DNA of 64,000 nt from CBDFHF01 sp965247565 (GTDB lineage: Bacteria; Pseudomonadota; Gammaproteobacteria; Methylococcales; Methylomonadaceae), in the NCBI GenBank assembly GCA_965247565.1, contig CBDFHF010000003.1:992001-1056000 (forward strand), given 5' to 3'. This document shows positions 16,373 through 26,144 of the stretch, piece by piece. A program made the position numbers and the translations under genes. The notes under the pieces were generated by a model. The model worked only from the letters and a program-made list of their open reading frames with translations, did not search any database and was not told the DNA's origin. The first letter of the stretch is position 1. Each line of letters begins with the position of its first letter.

Positions 16373-19093
16373 GTGTTGCGGTTTAAAAAACTGCATGATC
16401 AAAAAGTACGACAAGTACAGAGTTTTCTAGAGCCGAGACAACGCAGTTTTTTGGATCTATTAGCGTTGTTGTTTCACTACAATTTGCCCTTATTACCCGG
16501 CTTTATCTCCACCACGACGCCGTCTGGCATTCAGGACTACATGCCAGACGGTGCAGCCCTCAGAGCGGCTCAGTTACATAGCAAAAATTTTCAGTTGCCG
16601 GTAAAAGATATTCAGACTTTCCCTATCGAAGGTCTCTATTTAATGGGTAGCGTAGGCAGTATCGCCTTTTCTAAAAACAGCGACATCGACATTTGGCTAT
16701 GTCATCAATCTGATTTGTCTGAGGAGCAACTGATTGAGTTACAGAAAAAAGCTACCGCTATAGAATCCTGGGCGACATCATTAGGTTTGGAAGTGCATTT
16801 TTTTCTTATGGACAGCAAGCGGTTTTTGCTTGGTGAGGATGCGCCGTTATCGTCTGAAAGCAGCGGTAAAACTCAGCATTACCTATTGCTTGAAGAGTTT
16901 TACCGCACTGCTATTTATATCGCCGGAAAAAGTCCTGCATGGTGGCTAATACCGCCACATGAGGAACAACATTACTCGAAATATATTCAGCATTTGCAAG
17001 CAAACCGCTTTGTCTTCGAAAGTGAACTCATTAACTTCGGCGGATTTGAAGCAGTACCGGCTGAAGAGTTCGTTAGCGCTACCTTATGGCATATTTATAA
17101 ATCATTGAGTTCCCCCCATAAGTCTTTATTAAAGTTGCTGTTGATGGAATGCTATGCCAGCGAGTATCCCAATACCGAATGGTTATGCCAGGATATAAAA
17201 CGAGCTGTTTATCAGGGTGATTTTGCTATCGCCGATCTTGATCCGTATTCCTTGATCTATAAAAAAGTTGAGGCTTATTTACAGAAAAAACAAAGCCATG
17301 AGCGCTTGGAACTGGTTAGGCAATGCTTTTACATTAAGGTAATGGGCTCAAGTACCACCGCTATGGACAGTCAAACTAGATTAGCTAGAGAGCAGTATCT
17401 TGCCAATTTAGCCAAATTATGGCGATGGCCGCCAGTAACGTTGAACAATCTAAAAAAAAATCAGTTTTGGAACATTAAAAAAGCTACTCAAGAACATACC
17501 ATTATCCTCAAACAATTAACGCATTGTTACCAAATTATAATGCGATTTGCCAATGCCCATATTCCGCAAAATCGACCTGCAAATAATGATTTGAAGTTGA
17601 TCGATAGGAAACTACATGCTTTTCTGGAGAAAAAGCCAGGCAAAATTGAAATCATTACCACCCGGTCAGCAATCCATGCCAAAGAATCTGAGCTATCAAT
17701 AGTTGAAATTGCTACCGGTTGGGCGTTATATCCTGGTCAGGTAAATCTAAAGACAGTTGGTCAGTTTGAGCAAATTAACCAGTGCTCAACATTCATCGAG
17801 ATTTTGGGTTGGTTGGTGGTGAATGGTCTTTACCATAAACAACTGCAACTGCATATTTCATCGCAGACAGTCCAGCTAAACAAAGACGAGTTGCATGGCT
17901 TAACCAACGATTTAAACCAGTTTCTGATAAAAGACCTTGTTGATGAAGATTCGTTAGTCGCTTATCAACGGCCCAGAGCATTGGAACGTTCACTGCTCAT
18001 TATAAATCTCGGAATACCCTTAGCGACTCGGGACGATGGCATGGTGGTGTTGAGCGAACGATCGGATCCGCTCAGTTACGGGAGAGACAAACAATGCTTG
18101 GTTGAAAGTATAGATGGCGTGATGCTATCTAACTGGGGTGAGATTACTACGGCTCAATACCAAGGTATTGAGGGCTTGTTGACATGTTTTGCTCAAATTA
18201 TCAACAGCACCCGCAAGCCCTTGTCGACCAGCGATTTAACGGTTATTTGCCGGACACCGGTTCGTGCCAAAGGAATACTAGCGCGCATTCAAGTGGTTTT
18301 TGATACGCTGATCAAGCTATTTGTAAAATCCCACGACAATCAAGCTACGCGCTATATGTTGGCAGGAGCAGAGGCGTTTTATGTGTTCCAGAGATTTGAT
18401 CAGGATTTGAGTTATCGCAGCCTGCCCTCGCAAGAACAGCTACTGGTAGAACTTACCCAACCTCAACATGACTTCAGCGCGGTATATTTTGATCCGGGCG
18501 TATTTGAAAACACACCGATACCCCTGATTTACAGACTGAACAAAGCCAAAATCATCCAGTTGTTTTACGCCGAAGAGAAAGGAAATATCACCGTCTATAT
18601 TCTCGATGAAAAGGGTTCGCTGTTCAGTCAGCACCACCAACAAACCAATGTTCATCAGTTATTAAATCATTACACCGACTTTCTAGAAGCCATTCTTGCT
18701 CGTAATCTGTTTGAGGCGCTGCTAACGCTGGAATACTATGAAATCCAGAAAAGTCTGACAGAAGGCATGTCATGCACTCCAGTGCATTTAAATAGCACCG
18801 CTGACTCACCTAAGTTAACGTTGCGGATAGTTGGGGAAACTGTTCATAGTAGAACTAGCTATGTAGCGTATTGCAATGATCAGGAGTTTTCATCATTGCA
18901 TTACGGGCATCAAGTGTTTAACGCCGTATATCAATATATTTTGCAATTTAGGACTCATAGACTCGATTATCCCGTTTACATTAGCGATATTGATTTGCCT
19001 TTAGCCGCTTTCCATGTCACCGACCAGAAACAGCTGCAAACTGTTCACTACCTAAATTACAAACAAAAAATTGAAGCGAAACTCAATTCGTAA
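16373..19093 (+). CDS. cyaA: Class I adenylate cyclase
   Basis: About 906 residues from GTG 16373, chosen because AGGAG (16365-16369) lies just upstream and because the protein then begins like E. coli CyaA; the frame stays open to a TTG at 16298. The N-terminal nucleotidyltransferase-like catalytic domain shows LYLMGSVGSIAFSKNSDIDI, with metal-binding D104 and D106, and the early FHYNLPLLPGF segment seen in enterobacterial and pseudomonad enzymes. The long C-terminal part matches the regulatory region of the family. It makes cAMP from ATP in the cytosol; a CRP-type receptor is expected elsewhere in the genome. Length is slightly above E. coli (848). Confidence 0.92.
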   Translation: MLRFKKLHDQKVRQVQSFLEPRQRSFLDLLALLFHYNLPLLPGFISTTTPSGIQDYMPDGAALRAAQLHSKNFQLPVKDIQTFPIEGLYLMGSVGSIAFSKNSDIDIWLCHQSDLSEEQLIELQKKATAIESWATSLGLEVHFFLMDSKRFLLGEDAPLSSESSGKTQHYLLLEEFYRTAIYIAGKSPAWWLIPPHEEQHYSKYIQHLQANRFVFESELINFGGFEAVPAEEFVSATLWHIYKSLSSPHKSLLKLLLMECYASEYPNTEWLCQDIKRAVYQGDFAIADLDPYSLIYKKVEAYLQKKQSHERLELVRQCFYIKVMGSSTTAMDSQTRLAREQYLANLAKLWRWPPVTLNNLKKNQFWNIKKATQEHTIILKQLTHCYQIIMRFANAHIPQNRPANNDLKLIDRKLHAFLEKKPGKIEIITTRSAIHAKESELSIVEIATGWALYPGQVNLKTVGQFEQINQCSTFIEILGWLVVNGLYHKQLQLHISSQTVQLNKDELHGLTNDLNQFLIKDLVDEDSLVAYQRPRALERSLLIINLGIPLATRDDGMVVLSERSDPLSYGRDKQCLVESIDGVMLSNWGEITTAQYQGIEGLLTCFAQIINSTRKPLSTSDLTVICRTPVRAKGILARIQVVFDTLIKLFVKSHDNQATRYMLAGAEAFYVFQRFDQDLSYRSLPSQEQLLVELTQPQHDFSAVYFDPGVFENTPIPLIYRLNKAKIIQLFYAEEKGNITVYILDEKGSLFSQHHQQTNVHQLLNHYTDFLEAILARNLFEALLTLEYYEIQKSLTEGMSCTPVHLNSTADSPKLTLRIVGETVHSRTSYVAYCNDQEFSSLHYGHQVFNAVYQYILQFRTHRLDYPVYISDIDLPLAAFHVTDQKQLQTVHYLNYKQKIEAKLNS

Positions 19094-19148
19094 ATAAGTT
19101 GTTGTTGATGCTTTAGTAGGCGACGGTTATCGCTTTAAACAAAACAGC

Positions 19149-21710
19149 TTATTTTTCGGCATCTGGAGTATTCTCAGCTTCATTTATTAGCAAGGTTATA
19201 AATTCCTCGGCAGGTACAGGGGGGCTTCTCAGATAACCTTGGTATAAATCGCAACCATGTTTTTGTAAAAATTTAAGTTGTTCGAGTGTTTCAACACCTT
19301 CAGCCAACACTTTAAAACCCAGGTTGTGACCCATTGCGATGATGGCTGTGGTAATTTCCATGTCATCTTGCAGAAAAGGAATGTCGTCAATAAAGTTTTT
19401 ATCGATTTTTAGCACATCTACTGGGAAGAGCTTTAAATAAGAAAGCGAAGAGTAGCCGGTGCCAAAATCATCAATTGCTAAACGGACGCCCTTTGCTCTC
19501 AAGCTATCCAGCAAATCCAGGGCATCCCAATCTGAGTCCATCAAGCCGCTTTCGGTCAGCTCCAATTCCAGACGGGCGGCAGGAAATCCGGTTTCATTTA
19601 AAACCTCGGCTACCAATGCCGGCATATCAGATTGCCTCAATTGATGAGGTGAAACGTTGACTGATAGATTCAATGCCGGCAATCCAGCTTGTATCCAGTC
19701 GTTGCCTTGACGGCAGGTTTCTCGCAACACCCACTCACCAAGCTTAGCTATTAGGCCAGTGGTTTCTGCTACTGGAATAAAACGGCTAGGTGAAATTAAG
19801 CCTTCTTCTGGGTGTTGCCAGCGTACCAATGCTTCAGCACCAATAATCAGACCGGTTTTAATATCAACTTGTGGTTGGTAGAAAATACGTAACTCATTTT
19901 GGTTGATTGCTCTGCGCAGTTGAGATTCCAATTCGATACGAGATCGAGCCGCCAGAGTTAGATCGTCCGAAAAATAAGAAAAACGATTTCGCCCTTTGCC
20001 TTTTGCCAGATAAAGTGCGGCATCGGCTTGCTGCAAAAGAATTTCCGGGGTATCGCCATGTTGTGGAAACAAGCTGATACCAATACTGACGCCAATACGA
20101 ACTTCACCAATAGTGGGTAGCTCCCAGGGCTCGTTAAAGTCATTGATGATAGCTTCAGCAATTCGGGCAGCATCTTCGGGATGACTGATATCTTCGAGTA
20201 GTACGGTAAATTCATCTCCACCTAAGCGTGCGACCGTGTCGGCTTCGCGCAAGCGTGCTAAGAGCCGTTTCGCAACCAACTGCAATAACTGATCGCCTGC
20301 AAAGTGCCCGAAGCTATCATTCACATCTTTAAATCTATCCAAATCAAGCATCAAAAGCGCTAATTGCTTGTTGTCGCGTCTTGCCATTTCGATGCCGTGT
20401 CCCAGCCGGTAAAACAATAGCAGTCGATTGGGTAGCGAGGTTAATGGATCGTGATGAGCAATAAATTCCAGGTGTTCTTCAGAAGCTTTGCTTTCGGTAA
20501 TATCAGCCAAAACAGTGACATAATTGCTAATTTTTCCCGCTTCGTCAGTTACGGCGCTGATGCTTTCTAATGTAGGAAAAAGCTCGCCATTTTTACGCCG
20601 ATTCCAGATTTCTCCTTGCCAATGACCTTTGAGTTTTAGGCTTTCCCAAATGGCGGTATAGAAGTCCTGATCTTGTTCCCCAGAATCCAGCATACGAGGG
20701 CTTTTACCCAAGGCTTCTGCTTCACTGTAGCCGGTTATGGTGGTGAAGGCACGGTTAACCATCAAGATATTGTTCTTGGCATCAGTAACCATAAACCCTT
20801 CATTACTTTCCTCGAATACCTTGGCGGCAAGATTGAGTTGCTTTTCGGCCTTTTGAAGCTGAGTGATATCTATCAGTGTGCCCATAAATTTTCCGGGCTT
20901 ACCCTGATCATCGAGCTCAGCAAAAATGGTTGGCGAGAAATAACGAATATCACCAAGAGCGGGATTACTTCTAAACTGTTTTGGTAATGTGGTTACTTCG
21001 CCTTCGGAAATTTTGGCATAGGCCGTTTCAAGGCCAACCCTGTCGGCAGGATGCACATGCTCAAGAAAGTCACTAAAGTGTGGAACATCTTCTAAGTTTT
21101 CAAAGCCGAATAGCAGGTACATCTGCTTTGACCACCATGTTTGCTTGGTGTTTGTATCGAACTCCCAACTACCCACTCCGGCTTGCTTTTCAGCCTGTTC
21201 AAGCCTCTCTAAGTAATGTTTTAAGCGTAGTTCTGACTGCTTTCGCACCGTAATGTCACGGGATACTACGATAAATCTTGGCGTTTGATTCGACTTGGTC
21301 GGCTTGCGAGAAACGGACAGTTCAAACCATACCTTGCCCTGGGGAAGCTGTAATTCAAATTGCTTGCCATAGCATCTTCCTTCCACATCAGCTACCTTCA
21401 ATGCAGAAGCGATAGTTTTGACCGCATCAGAGGGTAGGACATCGGCAATGTTTTTACCGATCAATTGTTCAGTCGGCGCAGGAAGTAAATCAATTCGTGA
21501 TGAATGACAGCTACAGTATTGGCCTTCTAGGTCAATCTCGAATAATAGATCAGGAATAGCATTCAGGGTATCTTGCAGTATTTGATAGGATTGTACTGGT
21601 TGAGCTGATGCTATCAGGCGTTGCATTTGCCGCCGTTGTTGCCGGATTAGCACCAAGGCGGCACACAATGCAATGCAAGCCAGAATAGCGAGTAGACTAA
21701 TCCAAATCAC
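19149..21710 (-). CDS. PAS-GGDEF-EAL membrane-anchored c-di-GMP enzyme
   Basis: 853 residues. An N-terminal membrane anchor (residues 2-24) is followed by three PAS-type domains (about 45-160, 170-285 and 290-410), then GGDEF at about 430-590 and EAL at about 600-850. The cyclase active site is intact (RLGGDEF near 495). The phosphodiesterase domain has AEALVRW near 622, the ELTESGLM helix and DDFGTGYSSL, so both activities are possible. One of the PAS domains probably senses a small ligand or redox state. It is convergent with cyaA. A PilZ receptor gene lies about 380 bases beyond its start, on the other strand. Confidence 0.92.
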   Translation of the reverse strand: MIWISLLAILACIALCAALVLIRQQRRQMQRLIASAQPVQSYQILQDTLNAIPDLLFEIDLEGQYCSCHSSRIDLLPAPTEQLIGKNIADVLPSDAVKTIASALKVADVEGRCYGKQFELQLPQGKVWFELSVSRKPTKSNQTPRFIVVSRDITVRKQSELRLKHYLERLEQAEKQAGVGSWEFDTNTKQTWWSKQMYLLFGFENLEDVPHFSDFLEHVHPADRVGLETAYAKISEGEVTTLPKQFRSNPALGDIRYFSPTIFAELDDQGKPGKFMGTLIDITQLQKAEKQLNLAAKVFEESNEGFMVTDAKNNILMVNRAFTTITGYSEAEALGKSPRMLDSGEQDQDFYTAIWESLKLKGHWQGEIWNRRKNGELFPTLESISAVTDEAGKISNYVTVLADITESKASEEHLEFIAHHDPLTSLPNRLLLFYRLGHGIEMARRDNKQLALLMLDLDRFKDVNDSFGHFAGDQLLQLVAKRLLARLREADTVARLGGDEFTVLLEDISHPEDAARIAEAIINDFNEPWELPTIGEVRIGVSIGISLFPQHGDTPEILLQQADAALYLAKGKGRNRFSYFSDDLTLAARSRIELESQLRRAINQNELRIFYQPQVDIKTGLIIGAEALVRWQHPEEGLISPSRFIPVAETTGLIAKLGEWVLRETCRQGNDWIQAGLPALNLSVNVSPHQLRQSDMPALVAEVLNETGFPAARLELELTESGLMDSDWDALDLLDSLRAKGVRLAIDDFGTGYSSLSYLKLFPVDVLKIDKNFIDDIPFLQDDMEITTAIIAMGHNLGFKVLAEGVETLEQLKFLQKHGCDLYQGYLRSPPVPAEEFITLLINEAENTPDAEK

Positions 21711-22033
21711 TAGAAAAACACCTCATCTTGTGCGTTCTTGATAGCCAAGAGTAAGTCTGGATCTGCAGGCGCAATTGCTGGCAATGCACCGAAAGCGGCA
21801 TTCCAAAGACAGCCAAGTTTTGTGTAGGCTGAAGGCAAGCCGAGCATGAGAAATTATTTAGGTATTTGTTGGTTGATATGCGCATCGCTGCTTTAAATAT
21901 AGAGCACTTTATACAAGCTTAAACCAAATTTAAGTAAAAAAATAAGTGGCTATAGCATTTTCGGGATACGGGTATCGATTTTTTGAGTCCAAATTAGCTC
22001 TGAATTGGGTGTAAGTTTTTTAAACCAATTGTT
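21711..22033. other. Intergenic region between the divergent GGDEF-EAL and PilZ genes
   Basis: AT-rich, with no gene I can support. It should contain the minus-strand promoter for the GGDEF-EAL gene. No long repeat or operator-like palindrome was recognised. Confidence 0.45.
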
Positions 22034-22062
22034 TTTACAGTCTTTAGTAAAGTGTCTATACT
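22034..22062 (+). promoter_or_regulatory. Sigma-70 promoter of the PilZ gene
   Basis: A -35 box TTTACA (22034-22039) and a -10 box TATACT (22057-22062) are separated by the optimal 17 bases. The start site would be near 22069, giving a leader of about 25 nt with GGGAGAAAG before ATG 22094. Confidence 0.65.
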
Positions 22063-22093
22063 TTCGGAATATGTGGGAGAAAGTTAACAATTT

Positions 22094-22438
22094 ATGAATT
22101 CAGAACGGCGCAAGCATCCACGTTATTCCTTAAGCGGTGTAGCGGCGACGTTAACGTTTAATCATCCCGGCTTGACGCAACTCCAGGTGAATGGTGAAGT
22201 TATCGATATGAGCTGTGGTGGTATCAAAATTCATCTGGACACACCTATCATCGAAGAGCTTAGTGGACGCCAGATTCTTATTGCGCTGTCACTGCCAGAA
22301 TCAGGTATACCATTGACTATTAGGGGTATTATCAAACATCAGGTTTCATCTATGGAATATGGCTTGCATTGTGACAGCCCGATCGATCAGGAATATCTGG
22401 ATAAGTTTATTTTTGAATGCACCAAATCGCGTCAATAA
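22094..22438 (+). CDS. PilZ domain c-di-GMP receptor
   Basis: 114 residues, a single PilZ domain. The c-di-GMP-binding motifs are present: RRKHPRYS (RxxxR) at the N-terminus and IDMSCGGIKIHL (D/NxSxxG). There is no other domain, so it should act as a small adaptor that changes partner on binding c-di-GMP. It lies next to, and divergent from, the GGDEF-EAL gene, which could supply or remove its ligand. The output is unknown. Confidence 0.88.
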   Translation: MNSERRKHPRYSLSGVAATLTFNHPGLTQLQVNGEVIDMSCGGIKIHLDTPIIEELSGRQILIALSLPESGIPLTIRGIIKHQVSSMEYGLHCDSPIDQEYLDKFIFECTKSRQ

Positions 22439-22585
22439 GCCTAATGTTTTTAGCGCAAGCTAACCAGTTAAAATACCCTAGCAATGGACTACCTGCCCCA
22501 GATTTTGTTATAGTTATGCCCTTACCAATCGCCTTGACACTCGATTTATTTAAGATCTTTCACTTCCTTACTCTGGAGAAATTCT

Positions 22586-23599
22586 ATGCCAATTAAAGTT
22601 GCAATCAATGGTTATGGTCGTATCGGACGTAATATCGTTCGTGCGTTGTATGAAGCGGGCCGTACCAATGAAATTCAAATTGTGGCAATCAATGATTTGG
22701 GCGATACCAACACGAATGCTCATTTGACTCAATATGATTCAGTGCATGGCAAATTCCCTTTCGAAGTCTCTGTTGACGGCGACTTCATCGTTATCAATGG
22801 CGACAAAATAAAAGTATTCTCCGAAAGAGATCCCTCTAAGTTACCTTGGGCAAGTTTAGGCGTTGATGTTGTGCACGAATGTACGGGCTTGTTCACCAGC
22901 AAGGCTAAAGCATCTGCTCATATTACTGCTGGCGCCAAAAAAGTCATTATTTCAGCCCCAGGCGGCAACGATGTCGACGGCACTATCGTTTTTGGTGTTA
23001 ACCACAATACTTTGAAAGCATCTGATACTGTTATTTCTAACGCTTCTTGCACAACCAACTGTTTGGCACCCTTGGTTAAGCCATTGCACGATGCAATTGG
23101 CTTAGTTGCTGGTCAAATGACTACCATTCACTCATACACAAATGATCAAGTCTTGACTGACGTTTATCACAGCGATTTACGCCGTGCGCGTTCTGCAACC
23201 CAATCCATGATCCCAACGAAAACCGGCGCTGCTGCTGCAGTAGGTTTGGTGCTGCCAGAGTTAAATGGAAAATTAGATGGTTTCGCTATGCGCGTTCCAA
23301 CCATCAACGTTTCCGTTGTTGATTTGACTTTCCAAGCGGCCAGAAACACTACTAAAGAAGAAATTGATCAAGTCCTTAAAGCTGCTGCTGCAGGCCCATT
23401 AAAAGGCATTTTAGAGATCAACGAAAAGCCTTTAGTTTCTACTGATTACAATCACAATCCAGCATCGTCTATTTACGAAGCTCCGCTAACAAAAGTACTC
23501 AATGGCAACTTAGTTAAAGTTCTATCCTGGTATGACAACGAATGGGGCTTCTCAAATCGTATGTTAGATACCACTGTTGCTCTAGTAAACGCGAAATAA
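22586..23599 (+). CDS. gap: Type I glyceraldehyde-3-phosphate dehydrogenase
   Basis: 337 residues. NAD(P)-binding GYGRIGRNIVRAL at the N-terminus; the catalytic C155 lies in ISNASCTTNCLAP; HSYTNDQ, the GAAAAVGLVLPEL substrate-binding strand and the C-terminal WYDNEWGFSNRM are all present. It catalyses G3P oxidation to 1,3-bisphosphoglycerate in glycolysis and, in the reverse direction, in carbon fixation or gluconeogenesis. A good SD, CTGGAG, precedes ATG. It is followed 15 bases later by pyk, so the two trioses-to-pyruvate enzymes are cotranscribed; a strong terminator closes the pair. Confidence 0.97.
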   Translation: MPIKVAINGYGRIGRNIVRALYEAGRTNEIQIVAINDLGDTNTNAHLTQYDSVHGKFPFEVSVDGDFIVINGDKIKVFSERDPSKLPWASLGVDVVHECTGLFTSKAKASAHITAGAKKVIISAPGGNDVDGTIVFGVNHNTLKASDTVISNASCTTNCLAPLVKPLHDAIGLVAGQMTTIHSYTNDQVLTDVYHSDLRRARSATQSMIPTKTGAAAAVGLVLPELNGKLDGFAMRVPTINVSVVDLTFQAARNTTKEEIDQVLKAAAAGPLKGILEINEKPLVSTDYNHNPASSIYEAPLTKVLNGNLVKVLSWYDNEWGFSNRMLDTTVALVNAK

Positions 23600-23614
23600 C
23601 GGATTTCAGACATA

Positions 23615-25060
23615 ATGTTAAGAAGAACCAAAATTTTAGCAACACTTGGGCCTGCTACCGATAAGCCCGGTGTGCTTGAAGGTTTGTTTGCCGCAGGTCT
23701 TGATGTTGTTCGCATGAACTTTTCGCATGGGTCTGCTGAAGACCACATCAAGCGAGCCGAAGCGGTCCGCGCACTCAGTTTGAAAACAGGTCGACTGGTT
23801 GGTATTTTAGGAGATTTACAAGGACCTAAAATTCGTATCGCTCGTTTCAAAGATACCAAGGTTATTTTGAATGAAGGCCAAGCTTTTGCATTGGATATCA
23901 ACTTTGACCCATTGGCAGGCGATAACACCCAGGTTGGAATTACTTACGAACCATTAGCTTTAGAGGTTAAACCTGGCAGCAGATTGTTACTCGATGATGG
24001 TCGGATTGTGCTGGATGTGGTTAATGTAGAAAACATGCGTGTTAACTGCACTGTTGTAGTAGGCGGTGATTTATCTAACAACAAAGGCATCAACTTAATG
24101 GGTGGCGGACTTTCCGCTGCAGCTCTTACAGAAAAAGATAAAGAAGACATTAAAACAATTGCCAAAATCAAATGTGATTATGTAGCTGTATCTTTTCCTC
24201 GTTGTGCCGAAGACCTCAATGAAGCACGCAGATTACTCGAAGCAGAGGGCTGTAATGCGGGTATCGTTGCCAAAGTTGAACGAGCTGAAGCTATTGTGCC
24301 GGAGGTAATGGACGAAATCATTCTGGCTTCTGACGCGGTAATGGTCGCTCGTGGCGACTTAGGCGTGGAAATTGGTGACGCTAACTTACCTGCGGTACAA
24401 AAAAACCTGATCAAGCGCACTCGTGAACTCAACCGTGTTGCCATTACAGCGACACAAATGATGGAGTCCATGATTGAAAACCCGATTCCCACTCGTGCAG
24501 AAGTTTTCGACGTGGCCAATGCTATCTACGATGGCACTGACGTGATTATGCTTTCAGCAGAAACGGCATCAGGCAAATACCCGATAAAAGCGGTCGAAGC
24601 GATGCATCGAATCTGTATCGAAGCGGAAAAGCAACCGGTTGTGCGCACATCCGATCACCGTATTCAGATCCAATTTGAGCGTGTTGACGAAGCTATCGCT
24701 ATGTCTGCCATGTACATGGCTAACCATACAAAAATCAATGGTATCGCCGCGTTAACAGAATCGGGTTCAAGCACTTTATGGATGTCCAGAATCAGTTCAG
24801 GTATTCCAATATTTGCTTTTAGTAGCAGGCCGGAAACTTTAGGAAAAGTCGTTTTGTACCGCGGTGTTTTTCCTGTGCTTTTTACTCAAGACTTGCAAGA
24901 TCACGTTGAGGTGAATAGGGAAATTGTAAACAAATTAAGGAGACGAGGTTCCGCAATAGACGGAGATACATTTATCATCACTAAAGGTGATTTGTGCGGA
25001 ATACCCGGTGGAACTAATGCTTTAAAAGTAGTCACGGTTGGTCAAGGTCTGACCCCTTAA
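23615..25060 (+). CDS. pyk: Pyruvate kinase
   Basis: 481 residues. Characteristic segments: RRTKILATLGPATDKP, VVRMNFSHGSAEDH, GILGDLQGPKIRIARF, the active-site MVARGDLGVEIG and ITATQMMESMIENPIPTRAE, then IMLSAETASGKYP and a C-terminal domain with the allosteric site region ending TNALKVVTVG. It converts PEP and ADP to pyruvate and ATP. Overall it resembles the PykA (AMP/sugar-phosphate-activated) branch, but I do not assign the isoform. It lies downstream of gap with a 15-base gap. Confidence 0.97.
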   Translation: MLRRTKILATLGPATDKPGVLEGLFAAGLDVVRMNFSHGSAEDHIKRAEAVRALSLKTGRLVGILGDLQGPKIRIARFKDTKVILNEGQAFALDINFDPLAGDNTQVGITYEPLALEVKPGSRLLLDDGRIVLDVVNVENMRVNCTVVVGGDLSNNKGINLMGGGLSAAALTEKDKEDIKTIAKIKCDYVAVSFPRCAEDLNEARRLLEAEGCNAGIVAKVERAEAIVPEVMDEIILASDAVMVARGDLGVEIGDANLPAVQKNLIKRTRELNRVAITATQMMESMIENPIPTRAEVFDVANAIYDGTDVIMLSAETASGKYPIKAVEAMHRICIEAEKQPVVRTSDHRIQIQFERVDEAIAMSAMYMANHTKINGIAALTESGSSTLWMSRISSGIPIFAFSSRPETLGKVVLYRGVFPVLFTQDLQDHVEVNREIVNKLRRRGSAIDGDTFIITKGDLCGIPGGTNALKVVTVGQGLTP

Positions 25061-25075
25061 GCAATCTACCATTCA

Positions 25076-25115
25076 CGTTTCACCTAAGCTTGCTTGGGTG
25101 AAACGTTTCTTCTAT
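25076..25115 (+). terminator. Rho-independent terminator of gap-pyk
   Basis: CGTTTCACC (25076-25084) pairs perfectly with GGTGAAACG (25097-25105), extended by inner A-A-G-C/G-C-T-T pairing, and is followed by TTTCTTCT. It begins 15 bases after the pyk stop. Confidence 0.8.
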
Positions 25116-25179
25116 TAGTATTTTGGCTTGCTGGTAAAAGACTGGTAGTCACTTCCAGCCCAAAAAGTAATTTGGCACT

Positions 25180-25764
25180 ATGAAAATCAGTTTTATTGCG
25201 TCGCATGGCGGTTCCTCCGCAAAGCAGATTATCGCTGCTATGCAGCAAAAAACATTGGATGCTGAACTTGGCATAATAATCACCAATAATTCAGACTCGG
25301 AAATTTTACGCTGGAGTAAAGAGCAGCAACTTCCGGTTTACCTTATCAACTCAACAACTCATTCAGATCCTGCCGCCGAAGACTTAGCCATTTTAATAGC
25401 GCTTCTAAACGCTAATACCGATCTTATTGTATTGTCAGGCTACATGAAAAAAATTGGCCAACAAACGTTAAATCAGTTCAGTGGCAAAATATTGAATATC
25501 CATCCATCCTTATTGCCAAGGCATGGTGGACATGGCATGTATGGAGACCGAGTACATGCTGCGGTATTAAAATCGGGAGATACCATTTCTGGCGCATCGG
25601 TCCATATTGTCACCGATCATTATGACGAAGGTCCTGTTCTTAATCAGACACAGGTTCCGGTTTATAAGACCGATTCTCTGGAAACCTTAAGGGCTCGTGT
25701 CCAAGCCACTGAAGCTCCCTTGTATATCGAAACGCTCAAAAAAATAGTAAATAATCCAAACTAA
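25180..25764 (+). CDS. PurN-like phosphoribosylglycinamide formyltransferase
   Basis: 194 residues. It has the formyltransferase core: ISFIASHGGSSAKQI at the N-terminus, then LSGYMKKIG, the catalytic asparagine and histidine in ILNIHPSLLPRHGG, and VTDHYDEGPVLNQ with the active-site Asp. PurN transfers formyl from 10-formyl-THF to GAR in purine synthesis. The N-terminus departs from the usual VLxSGxGTNLQ, and there is no purM next to it (the common purMN pair), so it may be a paralogue acting on another amine. It is a single gene after the pyk terminator. Confidence 0.8.
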   Translation: MKISFIASHGGSSAKQIIAAMQQKTLDAELGIIITNNSDSEILRWSKEQQLPVYLINSTTHSDPAAEDLAILIALLNANTDLIVLSGYMKKIGQQTLNQFSGKILNIHPSLLPRHGGHGMYGDRVHAAVLKSGDTISGASVHIVTDHYDEGPVLNQTQVPVYKTDSLETLRARVQATEAPLYIETLKKIVNNPN

Positions 25765-26144
25765 CAACTGAAGTTTTGCGTAGACCGTTCAAAAAAGCCG
25801 GTTGGGTCAATTTAGTATTATTCGCTAAAACCATGTGCAAAGATTTTGACGACAGGGCCATAGCGGGGCGAAAACAGCAGTTGAATTATTTTTTGTGACG
25901 AAATCAGCAGTTTCTTTGCGAGGAATCAATACCTTAAATAGGGTTAAAAAATTGATTTATATAGTAAAAATAAATTTTGTTATTTTCTTTCGTGATGTAT
26001 GAAGATATTTACAAAAGACAGCCTTCTATGTGCTCTTTTTAGTTTCAACTACGCTTAGTGTAAATTCGGTTTTGCACTAAGTATCAGATGACTCAAAAAC
26101 AAACAGCAGTAAACATAACTGGTTCAAGCAACTCAGCTGGGCTA
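25765..26144. other. AT-rich gene-free stretch
   Basis: I see no supported gene. It contains an inverted repeat CTTAGTG (26053-26059) / CACTAAG (26075-26081) just before the next gene, with extra A/T pairing inside. This may be an operator or leader hairpin. Base composition becomes clearly more AT-rich from here through 26768. Confidence 0.45.
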
